Positions 1-12,177 are shown, counted from the first letter of the stretch. The stretch: DNA of 64,000 bases from Hemerocallis citrina (GCA_017893485.1 JACEHZ010000588.1:558001-622000); one strand, 5' to 3'. Notes: generated by a model from the sequence alone, not told the origin. Translations and numbers: made by a program.

Positions 1-189
1 TGGGGACGAAAATACCATAGGCATTAGATTATCACGTGCATCGCACGTGTGTATCCCAAGCGTCCAATAAACGCTTGTATGATATTTGGAATAGCGATTA
101 ATTGCTTTTATGATTGGTTTGGATGATTGAGTTTAATTGCTTTGAAATTGATGATAGGATATATTACGACCTTGGATGCGAGGTGGCAT

Positions 190-560
190 GGCGCTTTGGA
201 TCTTCGCAAAATTATGTGTTAGTTTATTTATATATTTTTTGTGGTTTGAAGAATATGTGAGTATCGAGTTATTACGTATTTTGTGATTGTAAAAATATGG
301 TGAGTATTGATTTATTATGTATTTTTGTGGTTCGAGAAATATGTGAGTGTAATCTATTTGCGTATTTCTGTGGTTAAAGATATATGGGAGTTAATTTATT
401 TATGTGTTTTTGTGGGTTAAGAGCTACGTGAATATAAGTTTATTTACGTATTGATGTTAAAAGATGTTTGAATAACATATACGTGTATATGGGAGTGAGT
501 TATATTCATATGATGGCATCAAAATATGGTGTGTATGGTTTGATATACGTATTTGATGTT
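190..560. repeat. Degenerate minisatellite, unit about 58 bp
   Basis: About six imperfect head-to-tail copies of a unit built on 'tttatttacgtattttgtggtt..aga.atatgtgagtat'. Copies differ strongly from each other, so this is an old array inside LTR-like DNA. Confidence 0.6.
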
Positions 561-699
561 TAAGGAGGTTCGAATAAACTGAAGTGGTGATATGGTTTAT
601 GGATGAGGCGTATGGGGAAATTAACTATCCTTGAGTATATAAAACCTATATAATGGATTAGTTATGTATGTGAGGATTCTCTACTTCTAATTTAGTTGC

Positions 700-1345
700 T
701 TGCTCTCTTTATCTATTTATGTATGTGTAGAAAGAACCATCTTTAGGGTTACTACTTGTGTAGGTGAAGAAAAAAACCCATCTTTTAGGTGTGAGTTTTT
801 GTAGGTTGAGAAAGAACCCATTTTGAGGGTTGAGTAAATTGTGGATGCTAAAGGAACCCAACTTGATGTTATGTTAGTTGTAGTATGATAAAGAAACAAT
901 CTTCTGATGTTGTCAGTTGTAGGATGTTAAAAGATCACACTTTTATGTTGATTACTTGTTGTAGGTTGAGAAAGAACCCATTTCTATGGCTATATTATTT
1001 GTGTATGGGAAAAAGAACCCATTTTAGTTGTTGGTAGTGGTGGGTAGAAAGAACCCATCCTATGGATTCGGATTGTTGTAGAGAAAGAAGCCACACTTGT
1101 GATATAGTAAGAATCCATGCTCGAATTGTTATAGAAAGAAACCCATGGTTCAGTTGTAGTAGAACATCATGCTTGAGTTGTGTGAAGAACCCATTCATGC
1201 CTATGTGGCATTCCAGTAAAACCTATCATGTTTGAGTTGACTTTAGAAAGAAACTCATGTTGAGTTGATTATAGTAGGTATGCCATGATGAGTTGATTTT
1301 AGAAGAAACCCATGCTAAGTTGATTATAGTAGATTCTTCTGTTAC
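700..1345. repeat. Degenerate minisatellite with 'agaaagaaccca' core
   Basis: At least ten imperfect copies of a unit of roughly 45-65 bp centred on 'gttgagaaagaacccat' followed by a variable 'tt.agggtt' segment. The short ORFs across it on the minus strand are by-products of the repeat. Confidence 0.65.
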
Positions 1346-1394
1346 TTCTAATTATAGAAGATCAAGTTTGCTAGTAAGCACAGTTGGTTGCTTC

Positions 1395-1625
1395 TAGGTT
1401 TGATTACCTGTATGGTTGTTTGCCTATGGTTGTGCTCGTACGTGGCTCGACTGGCCCGTGCGTAGCTTTTGGTCTCATACGCGGCTTATTTTGGCTAGTA
1501 TGTATATTGTGGTCTCATACGTAGCCTGTCTGGCTCGTATGTAGTAGTTGGTTTTATACGTAGCTTGTTGGCTCGTATGTGTTCTGTTTACTCATATATA
1601 GCTTGTCAGCTAGTACGCAGTTGTT
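1395..1625. repeat. Degenerate minisatellite, 'ctcgtacgtagc' core
   Basis: Six to seven imperfect copies of a unit of about 35-40 bp of the form 'ggctcgtatgtag..tgttggtctcatacgtagc'. Third independent array in the same LTR-like block. Confidence 0.6.
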
Positions 1626-3968
1626 GTGCTCATCTAGGGCGATACTATTACCCTAGGGGCTATCGACCATCAAGACACAGGTTTTCTTACCCTAAGGAAC
1701 TGTGGAGGAGTCACTCCTTGTGTACCGTCGGATCTTAACCGGTGTTGGTTGATCGAGGACCGGAGTATAGACAGAATCCAAGTTCAGGGTAGTGGCATGC
1801 ATGTATGTTCGCATTGCCGGGGTCTTGGATCGATGGGCCAGGAACCGGATCCTGAGGGGTTCTGGTAAGTCTAGGTTGAGCAGCCTAGTAGAGTTGTCTT
1901 GCGAGGTCCAATTTAAGGCCTAGCATGTTGTGTTTATAATATTGTCATCCCTAGGATTGTTCAGGGTTAGAGACATCATCAGGTAGTGACTTATGAAGAT
2001 CAATTACTTAACCATTTTGCCTGAAAGAGAGGAGTTGGCAGTAGGGGGCACCTTACGACCAACCCGTTCTTTGGGGCTGACCTTAGGAGTGTTATTGGGT
2101 TGTACCTTCCTGTCAAAGGGATACGCAGGGTGCTGTCTCACGAGTTGGGAGCATGGGTTGCGTATCTCATCTGTTAATTCCTGAAATACCATGGCTTGGG
2201 GTACCACAGGATGCATTGTGCAGTCCTGTGCTTGCGAGACCCCAGGGGTGCCACAGGGTAGGCTTCGCGCTATCCTGTGCTTGCGAGACCCTATGATTTT
2301 GGATTTTGGAATGAGGTTCGGTTAGCAGGGTGGTAGTGGCAATATAGACACAATGAGCGTACTGCCTTGGTAGGACTGACCACGTCTGCAACCTCATCAG
2401 TCATGTTGTATCTGTCAGGAATAGGTTGTGTACAATTAAAAATTCATAACGCGGGTTCAAATCCCTATATGGAGAAACGGCTTGAGATGGGACATATGTA
2501 GTATGGGATGCATACTGTTCCAGAGACTTGCTGGCATTAGAATAAGAGCATCATCATATTGGTAACCTTCCATTAGAGTTAAGTCATAGCATACACTGGC
2601 ACATAAATTATAGGTACACGTGTCTTTCCATTCAAGTTGATTTGCGAGTGTGATAGTTGAAGTAAATCAATAACCAAGCTATGGGCTTGGGATGTGATGT
2701 GATATCACCCAAGTTCGGCTTGGGGTGCGGTGATTATTACCCAAGTTATCGGCTTTGGGGTGTGATATGTTATTGCCAAACCATGTTTGGGATGTGGAGT
2801 ATATTGTGATGAAATGCATGTAAATGGTAATGTGTAATGAGATGTTAGGTTGGACATGAATAAATGTGGTAGTATGCGAATGAATGCACATGTCTATGAT
2901 GTGATACGTGATATAATGCAATAAGATCAATATTGTATTATGGGAGGGGTTATTCAAATGATTACTAAAGATAAGTATGTTATGAGCGGGTAGGGATATA
3001 CATAGAGGTGATGACTCAAGAGTATTGGACGTGAAATCCGTTATGAGGTTTACATGTTTAGACGTCGAGTAAGATTTGTTTATCTGGGTAATTGTGAGTT
3101 CGTTATGTTTACTCGTAAGTTTAATTTATTTACTTATTTAATAAGTTATACTCACACCAGAAATGTCTAACCCCTTAGTGTTTGGGGGTTAGGGAGTCCC
3201 TGGACTGCCCTAGGTCCCCTACTGTTACAGGTCTTCAGCAGTGCAGAGGTGAGGTGTAGGTACAGGTTTCCATGGAGTGGAGCTCCCGTTACAAATTAGT
3301 TGTTATGGTTATTTGTAAATAGTAAAGGTTTTATACATTAAATTGTATTTTTGATGTATAAGTATGTGGATGGTGATGAAAAGTATAGTGTGAGGTGGCA
3401 TGATATGGTTTTGATCTGTACCCATCTCGTTGTGGAGTACCGGGCGTTGTGGTATGTTTTTACAAGCTATTTTCTAAAAACTTACTACGTTTTCAAAAGA
3501 ATTTATGCTTTTTAATTAATAATTGTTAAACCGTTATGAGTTTGGCCCCCAGAGCATATATATATATTGCCTGTGTGATGATGCTCATTTTGGCCTGGGG
3601 AGCCCGTATTATTATTGCCTGTGATGTGAGCTACGGAATTTAGAGTAGAATTTCATAAGCTTTCTGTGTTTCGGGGTAGAAATTATAGGGAAGACTCTGC
3701 CCAAATTTTCTTTGAAACATAACTATTTTAGTTTATGTTTAAAGTGATATAGAAATTGGAAGAATTGATTTTGGAGTCAAAAGGAAAAAAAAAGGGGCAG
3801 GCGGTACAGTTTGGTATTACATACTGATATTTGTAATTACTGCATAGTAACTCCGTGTTGAAGAAAGGTTTTAAAATTTTCCAGCTTTTTCTGTGTACCG
3901 TGACTAATTGAAGGAAAGTTCTTGGCATGCGTCACGGTTTCCCAGTTACGTGGAAATCGGGGCGCTAA

Positions 3969-4083
3969 AATCCCTTCTTATTTGATTTCTTCTTGGGTAT
4001 GAATTCATTTCTTTTCGTACCCATATCCTTCTGATTTTGGTGTCATCCATTCTTTTCTTGTCTCTATTGCTTTTCTGTCTTAG
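3969..4083 (+). other. Pyrimidine-rich stretch ending in a splice-acceptor-like site before protease
   Basis: The segment is T/C rich and ends 'gcttttctgtcttag' directly before the protease reading frame. Reading resumes in phase 1 fourteen residues before the catalytic Asp of the protease. That is the same codon and phase as the acceptor of the intron-like segment in the second Ty3 element (24174). The donor and gag are absent here, presumably deleted. It could also be chance pyrimidine-rich DNA. Confidence 0.4.
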
Positions 4084-4688
4084 GTGTTGTGCTGGTTTGC
4101 TCTTTCTCTGCTTTTGTTCTGTTTGATTCTGGGGCAACCCATTCTTTTGTCTCCTCTCGATTTGTCGCTCGCTATCAGTTGGGGTGCAGCAACATGTCAG
4201 ATGCTTGGAACATCGTGATAGGTGGTGGAGTTGTCGGTTGTTCCCAGGAGTGCAGGCAATGTCCCGTTGTTATTGGGGATGCAGATTTCAATGCCAATCT
4301 GATTGTAATTGGAAATTCGGGATTCGACGTTATTTTGGATATGGATTGGTTGGGTGAGACCCATGCTGTTATTGATTGTCGTGCCAAGAAGGTTGTGCTC
4401 CGGATTCCAGATTGCACAGAGTTTGAGTTCCATGCAGGGGAGTCTTCCTTTGGCCGAGCTGCAGTTGATCAGAAGGATTATGCGATGGAGTTGCATTCAG
4501 GCTGTGAGACTGCGCCTCTAGTAATTCGGGATTTCTTGGATGTTTTTCCAGATGAGTTTCCTGGCTTACCCCCTGATAGGGAAGTGGAATTCGGTATTGA
4601 TGTTCAGCCTGGAACAGAGCCGATATCGAAGAGTCCCTACAGGATGGCACCAGTTGAGCTAGCAGAGCTTAAGGTGCAGATTCCGTAG
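4084..4688 (+). pseudogene. Ty3 chromovirus protease and start of reverse transcriptase (element 1)
   Basis: Open for about 200 codons. The retropepsin motif LFDSGATHSFVS is near the start, with the flap/ILG-like region 'GFDVILDMDWLGE' about 65 residues later. The linker into RT has the usual 'DVFPDEFPGLPPDREVEF' and 'PISKSPYRMAP' landmarks. The frame is then cut by a TAG (4686-4688) where Tekay-type elements normally have Gln. In life this would process the Gag-Pol polyprotein in the virus-like particle. There is no gag upstream, so the copy could not act alone. Motif order and the C-terminal chromodomain further on place it in the Tekay/Del lineage. Confidence 0.85.
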
Positions 4689-5881
4689 TTGCTTGATTTG
4701 AATTTCATCAGACCTAATGTTTCGCCTTGGGGTGCTCCGGTCCTTTTTATTGATAAGAAGGATGGTAGTCGTTGTCTGTGCATGGATTATCGAGAACTGA
4801 ATAGAGTTACTGTGAAGAATCGGTATCCGTTGCCCAGGATAGATGATTTGTTTGATCAGCTGAGTGGGGCTGCTATTTTCTCGAAGTTGGATCTTCGTTC
4901 TGGATATCACCAAGTCAATGTGAAGGCTGCAGATATACAGAAGACTGCTTTCAGGACTAGATACGGGCACTATAAGTATCTTGTGATGCAGTTCGAAGTT
5001 ACGAATGCGCCGGCTGTATTCATGAGTCTTATGAACCGGGTCTTCTCTCAGTTCTTGGACAGATTTGTGGTTGTCTTCATTGATGATATTTTGGTGTATT
5101 CTCGGAATCGGGAAGATCATGCTGAGCATCTTAGAGTGGTTCTGCAGACTTTGAGAGAGAATCAGCTCTATGAGAAACTTAGCAAGTGCGAGTTTTGGCT
5201 CGACAGGATTTATTTCTTGAGGCACATTGTTTCTGGCGATGGTATTTCTGTAGATCCTGCGAAGGTTGAGGCTGTGAAGGATTGGCCTATTCCCAAGTTA
5301 GTTTCAGAAGTCAGGACTTTTCTTGGTTTGGCTGGCTATTATCGAAAGTTCGTCCAAGACTTTTCGAAGATAGCAAGACCATTGACTAAATTGACTGGGA
5401 AGGATCAGAAGTTCTGTTGGTCTGATGAGTGTGATGGAGCTTTTGTTGATTTGAAGAACAGATTGACGTTAGCGCCCGTGTTGACTATTCCCGATGGTTC
5501 AAGCGGATTTGTGATTCACTGTGATGCTTCTGGTAAGGATCTTGGAGCATTTTTTATGCAAAAGGGCCGATTCGTTGCGTATGAATCGAGGAAGTTGAGG
5601 CTGCATGAGAAGAACTATCCTACTCACGACATGGAGTTAGCGGCAGTGATTTTTGCTTTGAAGCTGTGGAGACATTATTTACTTGGGGACCGAGTGAAAA
5701 TCTTTATAGACCACAAAAGTTTCAAGTACGTCTTTACCCAGAAGGAGTTAAACATGAGGCAAAGGCGTTGGTTGGAGCTTATGCCGATTATGACATCAGT
5801 TTGCAATACCATCCTGGTAAAGTAAACCGTGTGCCAGATGCTTTGAGCAGGAGACCAGCAGCTATGTTCTTGACTCTGTAG
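4689..5881 (+). pseudogene. Ty3 reverse transcriptase and RNase H (element 1)
   Basis: Continuous RT from '[15 protein letters not shown]' through '[13 protein letters not shown]' to the active-site box FIDDILVYS, both catalytic Asp present, then the connection '[13 protein letters not shown]' and RNase H with '[14 protein letters not shown]', '[17 protein letters not shown]' and '[11 protein letters not shown]'. Near 5790 the frame shifts by one base: the frame ending 'RRWLELM' continues in another frame as '[16 protein letters not shown]', the normal end of RNase H, and stops at 5881. So the domain is nearly complete with one frameshift and few stops, much better preserved than the pol of the element at 24529-27475. 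Confidence 0.9.
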
Positions 5882-6868
5882 AGGGATCTGATTGAGCAGA
5901 TTAGGAGATTTGAGTTAGAGGTTGTGTTACTGAGTTCTGATCGGAGTTGTTTTGTGCTTCAGCTACAGTCGTCTCTTATTGATCAGATTAAAGAGGCGTA
6001 GGCTAGTGATGCATAGTTGCAGAGATTTCGGGCTGAGGTTGAGTCTGGGTCCAGGATGGACATGGTTATTCATTCGGATGGATCTCTTCATTTTGGTTCC
6101 AGATTATGTGTCCCGGAAGGTGATATTCGTTAGAGGTTGCTTGAGGAAGCTCATCAGTCTTCGTATTCTATCCATCCCGGCGGTACTAAGATGTATTGAG
6201 ATTTGAAGCTTCATTTCTGGTGGCAGGGTATGAAAAGGGTTGTGGCTCAATTTGTTGCTCAGTGTTTGATCTGTCAGCAGGTTAAGGCAGAGCATCAGCG
6301 AACCACTAGACTTCTTCAACCGCTTCTTATTCCAGAGTAGAAGTGGGAACATATTACTATGGATTTTGTGACCGCTTTGCCGAGGAATCCTAAGGGTCAC
6401 AATGCTATTTGGGTGATTGTTGACCGTTTGACGAAGAGTGCTCACTTCATTCCTTTCCGCGTCGGTCAGTCTACTGAAAACCTTGCTGAGAGGTACATGC
6501 AAGAGATTGTCAGACTTCATGTGGTTCCAGTCAATATTGTATCCGACAGGGATACGAGATTTAGATCTCAGTTTTGGGAGAGTCTTCAGAACAGTTTGGG
6601 AAGCAAATTAAAGTACAGTACAGCTTTTCAACCCCTAACTGATGGACAGTCAGAGCGGACTATTCAGATTCTTGAGGACATATTGAGGTCTTGCATGCTT
6701 CAGTTTGGTGGGTCTTGGGAGAATCATTTGCATCTCGTAGAGTTCTCGTACAATAACAACTTTCAAGCCAGTATTAAAGCTGCTTCGTTCGAGGCACTTT
6801 ATGGGCGGAAGTGCAGATCACCAGTGTGCTGGGATGACATTGGTGAGAGGAAGTTGTTGGATCCGTAG
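5882..6868 (+). pseudogene. Ty3 integrase zinc-binding and catalytic core (element 1)
   Basis: The zinc-binding part is broken by stops, but its second half 'CLICQQVKAEHQ' is readable near 6265-6300. A TAG replaces the Trp of the usual 'EWKWE' at about 6338. The core from 6359 reads '[30 protein letters not shown]' as several pieces with the first catalytic Asp (MDF), the second in 'IVSDRDTRFRSQFW' and the DDE Glu region within 'DGQSERTIQILEDILR'. The conserved 'YGRKCRSPVCWDDIGER' lies just before the stop at 6866-6868. It normally inserts the cDNA into chromatin. Confidence 0.88.
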
Positions 6869-7372
6869 TTGATCACCAAGACAGTTGATGCAGCGGTTTA
6901 AATCAGGAAGCACTTGCAAGCAGCTCAGGACAGGCAAAAGCGGTGGGCTAATGTCCATCGTAGGGCTTTGGAGTTTGTTGTTGGTGACCATGTTTTCCTT
7001 AAAGTATCGCCGTGGCGCTGTGTCATTCGGTTCGGTGGCGGGGGCAAGCTTAGCCCTAGGTTTATTGGACCGTTTGAGATTTTGGAGCGAGTAGGTAAAG
7101 CAGCCTATCGTCTTGCATTGCCGCCAGCTTTATCAGGAGTGCACGATGTTTTCCATGTCTCACAACTCAGGAGATATATCCGAGATGAGAGCCACGTGAT
7201 CGACTATACTGAGTTAACCATTCGACCAGATTTGACTTGTGAGATTCCGCCAGTTGCTATTGTGGATCGGCGGGAGAAAGTGCTTAAGAACAAGGTCATC
7301 AAGTTGGTCTGTGTTGCTTGGAATCCTCACTCGCCTGGTGAGTCAACTTGGGAGCTGGAGGAGGAAATTTAG
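6869..7372 (+). pseudogene. Ty3 integrase C-terminus with chromodomain (element 1)
   Basis: After two TAG stops, the frame from 6914 gives the GPY/F region: '[16 protein letters not shown]', '[18 protein letters not shown]', 'AYRLALPP' and '[13 protein letters not shown]'. It ends in a chromodomain-like tail '[17 protein letters not shown]' and '[10 protein letters not shown]'. This tail is what identifies the element as a chromovirus of the Tekay/Del group; the chromodomain of the family targets integration to heterochromatin. After it comes 'tttcgaggaagaaattt', the usual run-up to the 3' LTR in this lineage. Confidence 0.88.
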
Positions 7373-7917
7373 CAGAAGCTTACTCATTTGTTTGAGTATA
7401 TTGGTTTTGTTTCGCTTTTGGTTGTTTTGATTTGCTCGGGGTTACCCTATGTATCTTCTTTTGAATTTCGAGGAAGAAATTTTCTTGTAGATGGGTAGGA
7501 TTGTAATCCCTGTTTTTCATTTTATGTATTTTTGACTGTATTTTTTCATTTTTGGTGTATTTCTCTCTCTTGTATTTTTCTGAGCCGTATATTGGATTTG
7601 ACTTCAATATATATTCGTTTTATTCATTTTGAGCTCCTTGTGTTGGACTGTTTGTCTCTTTTGATCGTTTTCCATTATTTTGATCATTTCCTCATTTTTG
7701 GTCTCGATATCTTTATTTTTATTTTTCTTGATGTCGTGGTGGAATTTTGGTTGTATTTTTCCTTTCCTATGATTTTTGATCCCTAATAAGATTTTTCAAG
7801 AGCCATAGAATTCACTCTAATTTGTATTCCCATTTGTTATTGACCCAATATCCGTTACCCATTTGTATACCTATTACTTGTACCAAATATCCACAACCCA
7901 TTAACCCACATTAATCC

Positions 7918-7965
7918 CCTATATATAATCCCCTAATCCCTTAAACCCTAACCCTAACATCACAA
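7918..7965 (+). promoter_or_regulatory. LTR TATA box and telo-box
   Basis: 'ctatatataatc' (7918-7929) is a TATA box. It is followed within 20-35 bp by 'ttaaaccctaaccctaac', a plant telo-box (AAACCCTAA type), and then by a CT-rich leader. This is a plausible start of the genomic RNA. Confidence 0.5.
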
Positions 7966-9889
7966 ACCCTAGCCCTTTCTCCCCCTCTCTCTCTCTCTCC
8001 CGACCTGATTTGCCCAACCCGAGCCCCCACTACCTTCGGCCTCCCCCTAGGCCGATCAGCCCCTCCTCTTGGCCGACCCTACTCCGACCATCCTCCACCT
8101 CATCTCCGACATCTCCTACACACCCGACCTCCCTTCCTTCCTCCTTGCTTGCCGATCACCATACAAGCCACCATCACCATCAAAGTTGCAATTTTGAACC
8201 CTCATACTCTCTCTTCGTGGTGTTTTTCGAAGTGGGTATTGGCCACTTTGATTGTTGCTTCAAGGGATTCGTTCGTGAGAGGATTTTAGTCGTAGTTACT
8301 TGGATTCGTGCTTGGAGCGGATTTTGTTCGTGGGTTTTGCTACTAGGATTATTTGCATCGTGTTTCATCCCCATATTAAGGCAAGTAACTTGTACTCCAA
8401 TTCATTTGTTTGATACAAGTACCAAAGTTCACCTATAGTGTAGTTGGGTCGAGAGAGGACCTAAGATTGTTTCTTGATGGATTTTGTCTCTATTGTAATA
8501 TTTTAGCTATAGAAGACTCATGACACCAATCTTGACATAAAATAACCTAGGAATCGCCTAATTCTTGATTCTAGACTTGTATGTTTAATTTGTGTGTAAT
8601 TTCGTGTTTTGATGGATAACCATGTGAAATAATAGGCGTGGACATGTTAGTAACCCTAAATCATGATGTTTAGACACTTGGTAGGTTGTATTTCAAGTTT
8701 GGATATGTTTGGTTCAATATTCTTGAAGTTATGTTGTTTTTGTGCTAGAGGGTGAAATCTGTATTTGATGGTTGTTCTGTTTTATTTGCTGTTTTCGAGT
8801 GTGCTACAGTCATAATCTTAATTTTGAAATAAAAGATGAGTTTTAGATAACTTTTTCTATTTTAAAACCCCACTGGTTTTGCTTGAGTTGGATTTCGTAT
8901 GACTGAGTTATGAATGTTTTAGTACAGACATGTCGAACTATTCCAGATTCTATTTTGGGTTAATTGTGTTAACAAACTATTTTCAAGAACTATTCTATAC
9001 ATATTTTTTTGATCCAATATTTTTCTCGGTGTTTCTTTATGATATTATGAACTACCCAGAATTTTTATGAATTTTATTGATAAGTTTTATGTGGTGTTTC
9101 ATGCTCGTTTCTAAAACATACTTGTGCTGTATTTTACTTGCTGTTCAGTAAAGAACCCTATTTTCACTATGATTCCTTATACTGTATGAAAATTATTTGT
9201 GAAATGTGAAAGTTAGTAAATTCTATCTATTTTTATATACCTTTGGCACAATTGGATTTCGTTTCACTGGTTGCGAGATATCTTAGTTTTCGTACAGCAA
9301 TGTTGGGACTTCCAGATTCGCTAAACTATGTTTTCGTGTTGCTTTCTTATTTTTGATGACTTATCTATCTTTCCTGGAAAATTCTGAAACTCTATATTTT
9401 GATTCTGGACATATAGGGGATTATCCCAGATTTTTCGTGGATTTATTTAATGTGTTTTCATGCTCTTGCATTCGTTTTCTTGATTTCTGGCTAAACCTAA
9501 ATTCTGTATTCAAATCAGTTTTGAGCTGTGTTGTTGTGAATTAGTATATAACTTAATTTTGCTCGCTGGATGCGTGTGGATGTCTATGTTCCAGATCCTT
9601 TGACGGATCTAGATTTGCTTATTTGTAACTCCTGGAATCACTGTTTTACTACAGCATGGTCTTGCTGTCCTGAACGTGAGATGTGTTTATTTTGTTCCTA
9701 TATGAGATATATTGTACTTGTACATGTTTAGTTTGCAACTAGCACTTGTCACATGATCATGCCATACTATTCTTGATATATTATGCACATATACATGCTA
9801 GTTTGACATTAATAATAAAAAATAACCAAGCCAGGGTTTAAGGGACAGATCTAATAGTGGATAATTCTGAAATGTATACTCGGAAGGGG

Positions 9890-10335
9890 ATCCACTGATC
9901 CTACGTGATACTTGACATGATTACTTGATATTTGCACGCAAGACACGATACTTGCCACTTGCACTCTTGACATGTGATTACATGATACATGATACATAGA
10001 GCTTGGAGCTCAATTACTTGCTTGTCCCCGAGTATACTGCCCTTTATGGTCCACTATAAAATCTAAAGCAAAACTATTGTGTTGTATCAACCATGTAAGG
10101 TGGGCTGCATGAAGTGCTACCTAGATATTAATTCACTACAAGACTTGATACATGCTACCTGAACATGATGCATGAACATGATACTCGAACATGATACATG
10201 CTTACTTGATACTTGACTACATGATACATGAGACTTGTTTACATGAGACTTGAAACATGATACTTGATACGTGAATATATGACACTTGACACTTGATGCA
10301 TGTTTACATGATACTTGATTACTTGACACTTGAGA
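9890..10335. repeat. Simple array of 'tgatacttgacatga'-type units
   Basis: About 20 imperfect copies of a 12-16 bp motif (variants of tgatacatgatacttga) interrupted by unique sequence near 10010-10130. Internal to the 3' LTR. Confidence 0.6.
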
Positions 10336-10917
10336 TATACCATGTACACTTGATCACTTTTACCATGCTAGTTGTTTTCACTTGACATCACACTTATACC
10401 ATGTGTTAGTTAGTTTTCCATATGCTTGTATCCTACATTATAAGTGACCCGTGACTTGCAATTGACGGCTACTTGTGTTTTCTCTTTTCCTCTTTCTTGC
10501 ATTCGATGAATTGCAGATTATGGAGAACAGGTTCCAGATGGTATCAGAGACTTGAAGTATAGTGCTACATTAATTATTAATATTTCTTGTATCGTGCTTG
10601 AACAATAATTGTATTCGTGAGACTTGGATTATTCTTGTATTTTGAGACTTGGATATTTCTTGTATTTGGGAAATGTGACCCAAGACTTGTGTTTTATTCA
10701 GATCATGACTATTTGAGAATTATGTATTTGGTTTCAAGTATTCTTACTGGTATTTGACTCGTTATGCGCATGTGGTTGATAAATCGCTTCCGACTCTGTA
10801 TATTTCTCGTGCATGTTGTTAAGATTTTCTTGAACAGCTTATGGATGATGAAAATCATTCGCTGGGCTTATGTTACGTATCTGTATTCCATATTCTTTTG
10901 AGAAGCAGGGCGTGACA

Positions 10918-12177
10918 CCTGCGGGGAGACCGGCCTGTGGGAGCTCTTTGGCGCTCGGGTCGAGGGACTTCATCAAGGGCCCACCTTTCATTCAAGCGGG
11001 TTCGGAGGTCGACCCCCTGCTGTCGATTAACGATTACTTGACGGAGATCTGGCCCGAGAGGGCTTTGAGAAGCCATAGAGTCGGTTGAAGGGTTGTGAAC
11101 TGAGATGCGATCATGGTGGGAGTGTTTTCCCGGACGACTCCGACGGGAGCCCCCCGGGGCAGCTCCCCTGGACCTGGGAGGAGGTTGTTCAGGCTGCTGC
11201 TGCTGAACTTGTTGGTCGAGTTGAGGAGGAAGATCTAGGAGTTGTGGAGGAGGAGGAAGAGGAGTGGCTCTTCGGCTGGATGTCGCTGCCTTACCTTTTT
11301 CCTTTAAGAGACATGATTCGGAAACTGCCATTACTGGTGATATGTGATTGGATTGCCTTTTCGTTTCCCACAGACGACGTCAATCTGTTGCTGCTGATTT
11401 TGGTGTGGGAGCAAACAGATGTATTTGTGGATTTTTTTGGAAACAAATAAGGCAAACCCGTTGACTTTTGGTCGGCATTTGACTGTTTCTTGCTGTTGCC
11501 GTTAACCTGCAAAAAATTCGATACACCAGGATGGATCCCGGTGACGAACCCTCCTACGCTCAAGTCAGTAATCAGGAAGATTATGAAAGAGCGATTTTTG
11601 AAAAAATATTGATTACCTTTTCTATGGTGGGGGAGAGGGGCCTTTAGAGACAGTTTAGAGATAATCATTTATCTCTATGTCCCGGTGTTTATGAATAAGA
11701 AATGGAGTTTTAACCCGTTTCATGATAAAAGAAGTGGTTTAAACCGCCTCTTAGAGATAATCACGAATTTGAATTACTCTTTAAAATATCTGGGTTGATT
11801 TGTAACGGGGTGCCAACCATACCTAATAAGACAGATCCGTTTTTAGGTTATTGGGTTTTGAAGAAACATCCAGTTCCCATTTCGGAACCGTTTGTAGGTG
11901 AAACTACCGTTTTACACCTGAGAGCTTTAAGTTCCGCGTCCAATTTAAACGGTCTCGATTTAATCCCATTTTTAGCCATATCAATAAGAACCTTGTTAGA
12001 GACAAATATAATAATACATATTGATATTGACTTGCTACCCTTTATGTTATTTACGCACATTTCTGATAGTAAAGTGTCTATCGGGGTGATTGTGAAATTT
12101 GATTTTAGTTTGGGCTTTGGACTGAAGAACAAGTGATGATCGGCATCTTTACCAATGGCCCATGACTTACTTAACAA
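10918..12177 (-). pseudogene. Unassigned minus-strand coding remnants
   Basis: Three open stretches lie on the minus strand in order 11848-12177, 11291-11668 and 10873-11331. The last is rich in Gln and Pro (QQVQQQQPEQPPP) and then basic, with 'GVDLRTRLNERW' near 10985-11020, a phrase of the kind found at the start of Tat-type Gag proteins. The first two are low in complexity cues and carry no motif I recognise. The 11.0-11.3 kb part is clearly more GC-rich than its surroundings. These may be pieces of one retroelement Gag region or of a captured gene; I cannot decide. Confidence 0.25.

Larger units (their letters stand above)
1..3968. repeat. LTR-like sequence of an unidentified Ty3 element
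   Basis: No real ORF is present. The texture matches LTRs of long-LTR chromoviruses: arrays of degenerate minisatellites, short GC-rich blocks (about 1650-1900, 2000-2400), a 'Tcac-acc...gggggttag...ttacagg' block near 3140-3240 that also occurs in the 19351-22798 LTR (near 22470-22540), and a final 'ggggcgcta' like the 'gcgctaca' LTR end there. By eye it does not match the 7502-10917 LTR, so it may be a separate solo or truncated LTR joined by deletion to the pol remnant at 4084. The left end lies outside the window and the right limit is approximate. Confidence 0.4.
7502..10917 (+). repeat. 3' LTR of Ty3 element 1 (about 3.4 kb)
   Basis: Starts 'tgtaatccctg' after the conserved post-chromodomain run and ends 'gcagggcgtgaca', giving TG...CA ends and a length of 3416 bp, close to the 3448 and 3456 bp LTRs of the other Tekay-type copy. 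It contains a TATA box and leader (7918-8010), a long AT-rich body without genes, and a short repeat array (9890-10335). No partner LTR is recognisable upstream, so the boundaries rest on sequence signals, not on an LTR pair. The proline-rich ORF at 8010-8438 is leader sequence. Confidence 0.65.

Noticed and set aside
1..3968. 5' LTR of Ty3 element 1 as a partner of 7502-10917
   Set aside because: No colinear similarity by eye and different repeat content, so it is not called as a matched LTR.
8010..8438. Pro/Ser-rich 142 aa ORF
   Set aside because: Lies in the CT-rich leader of an LTR right after its TATA box; no domain, low complexity.
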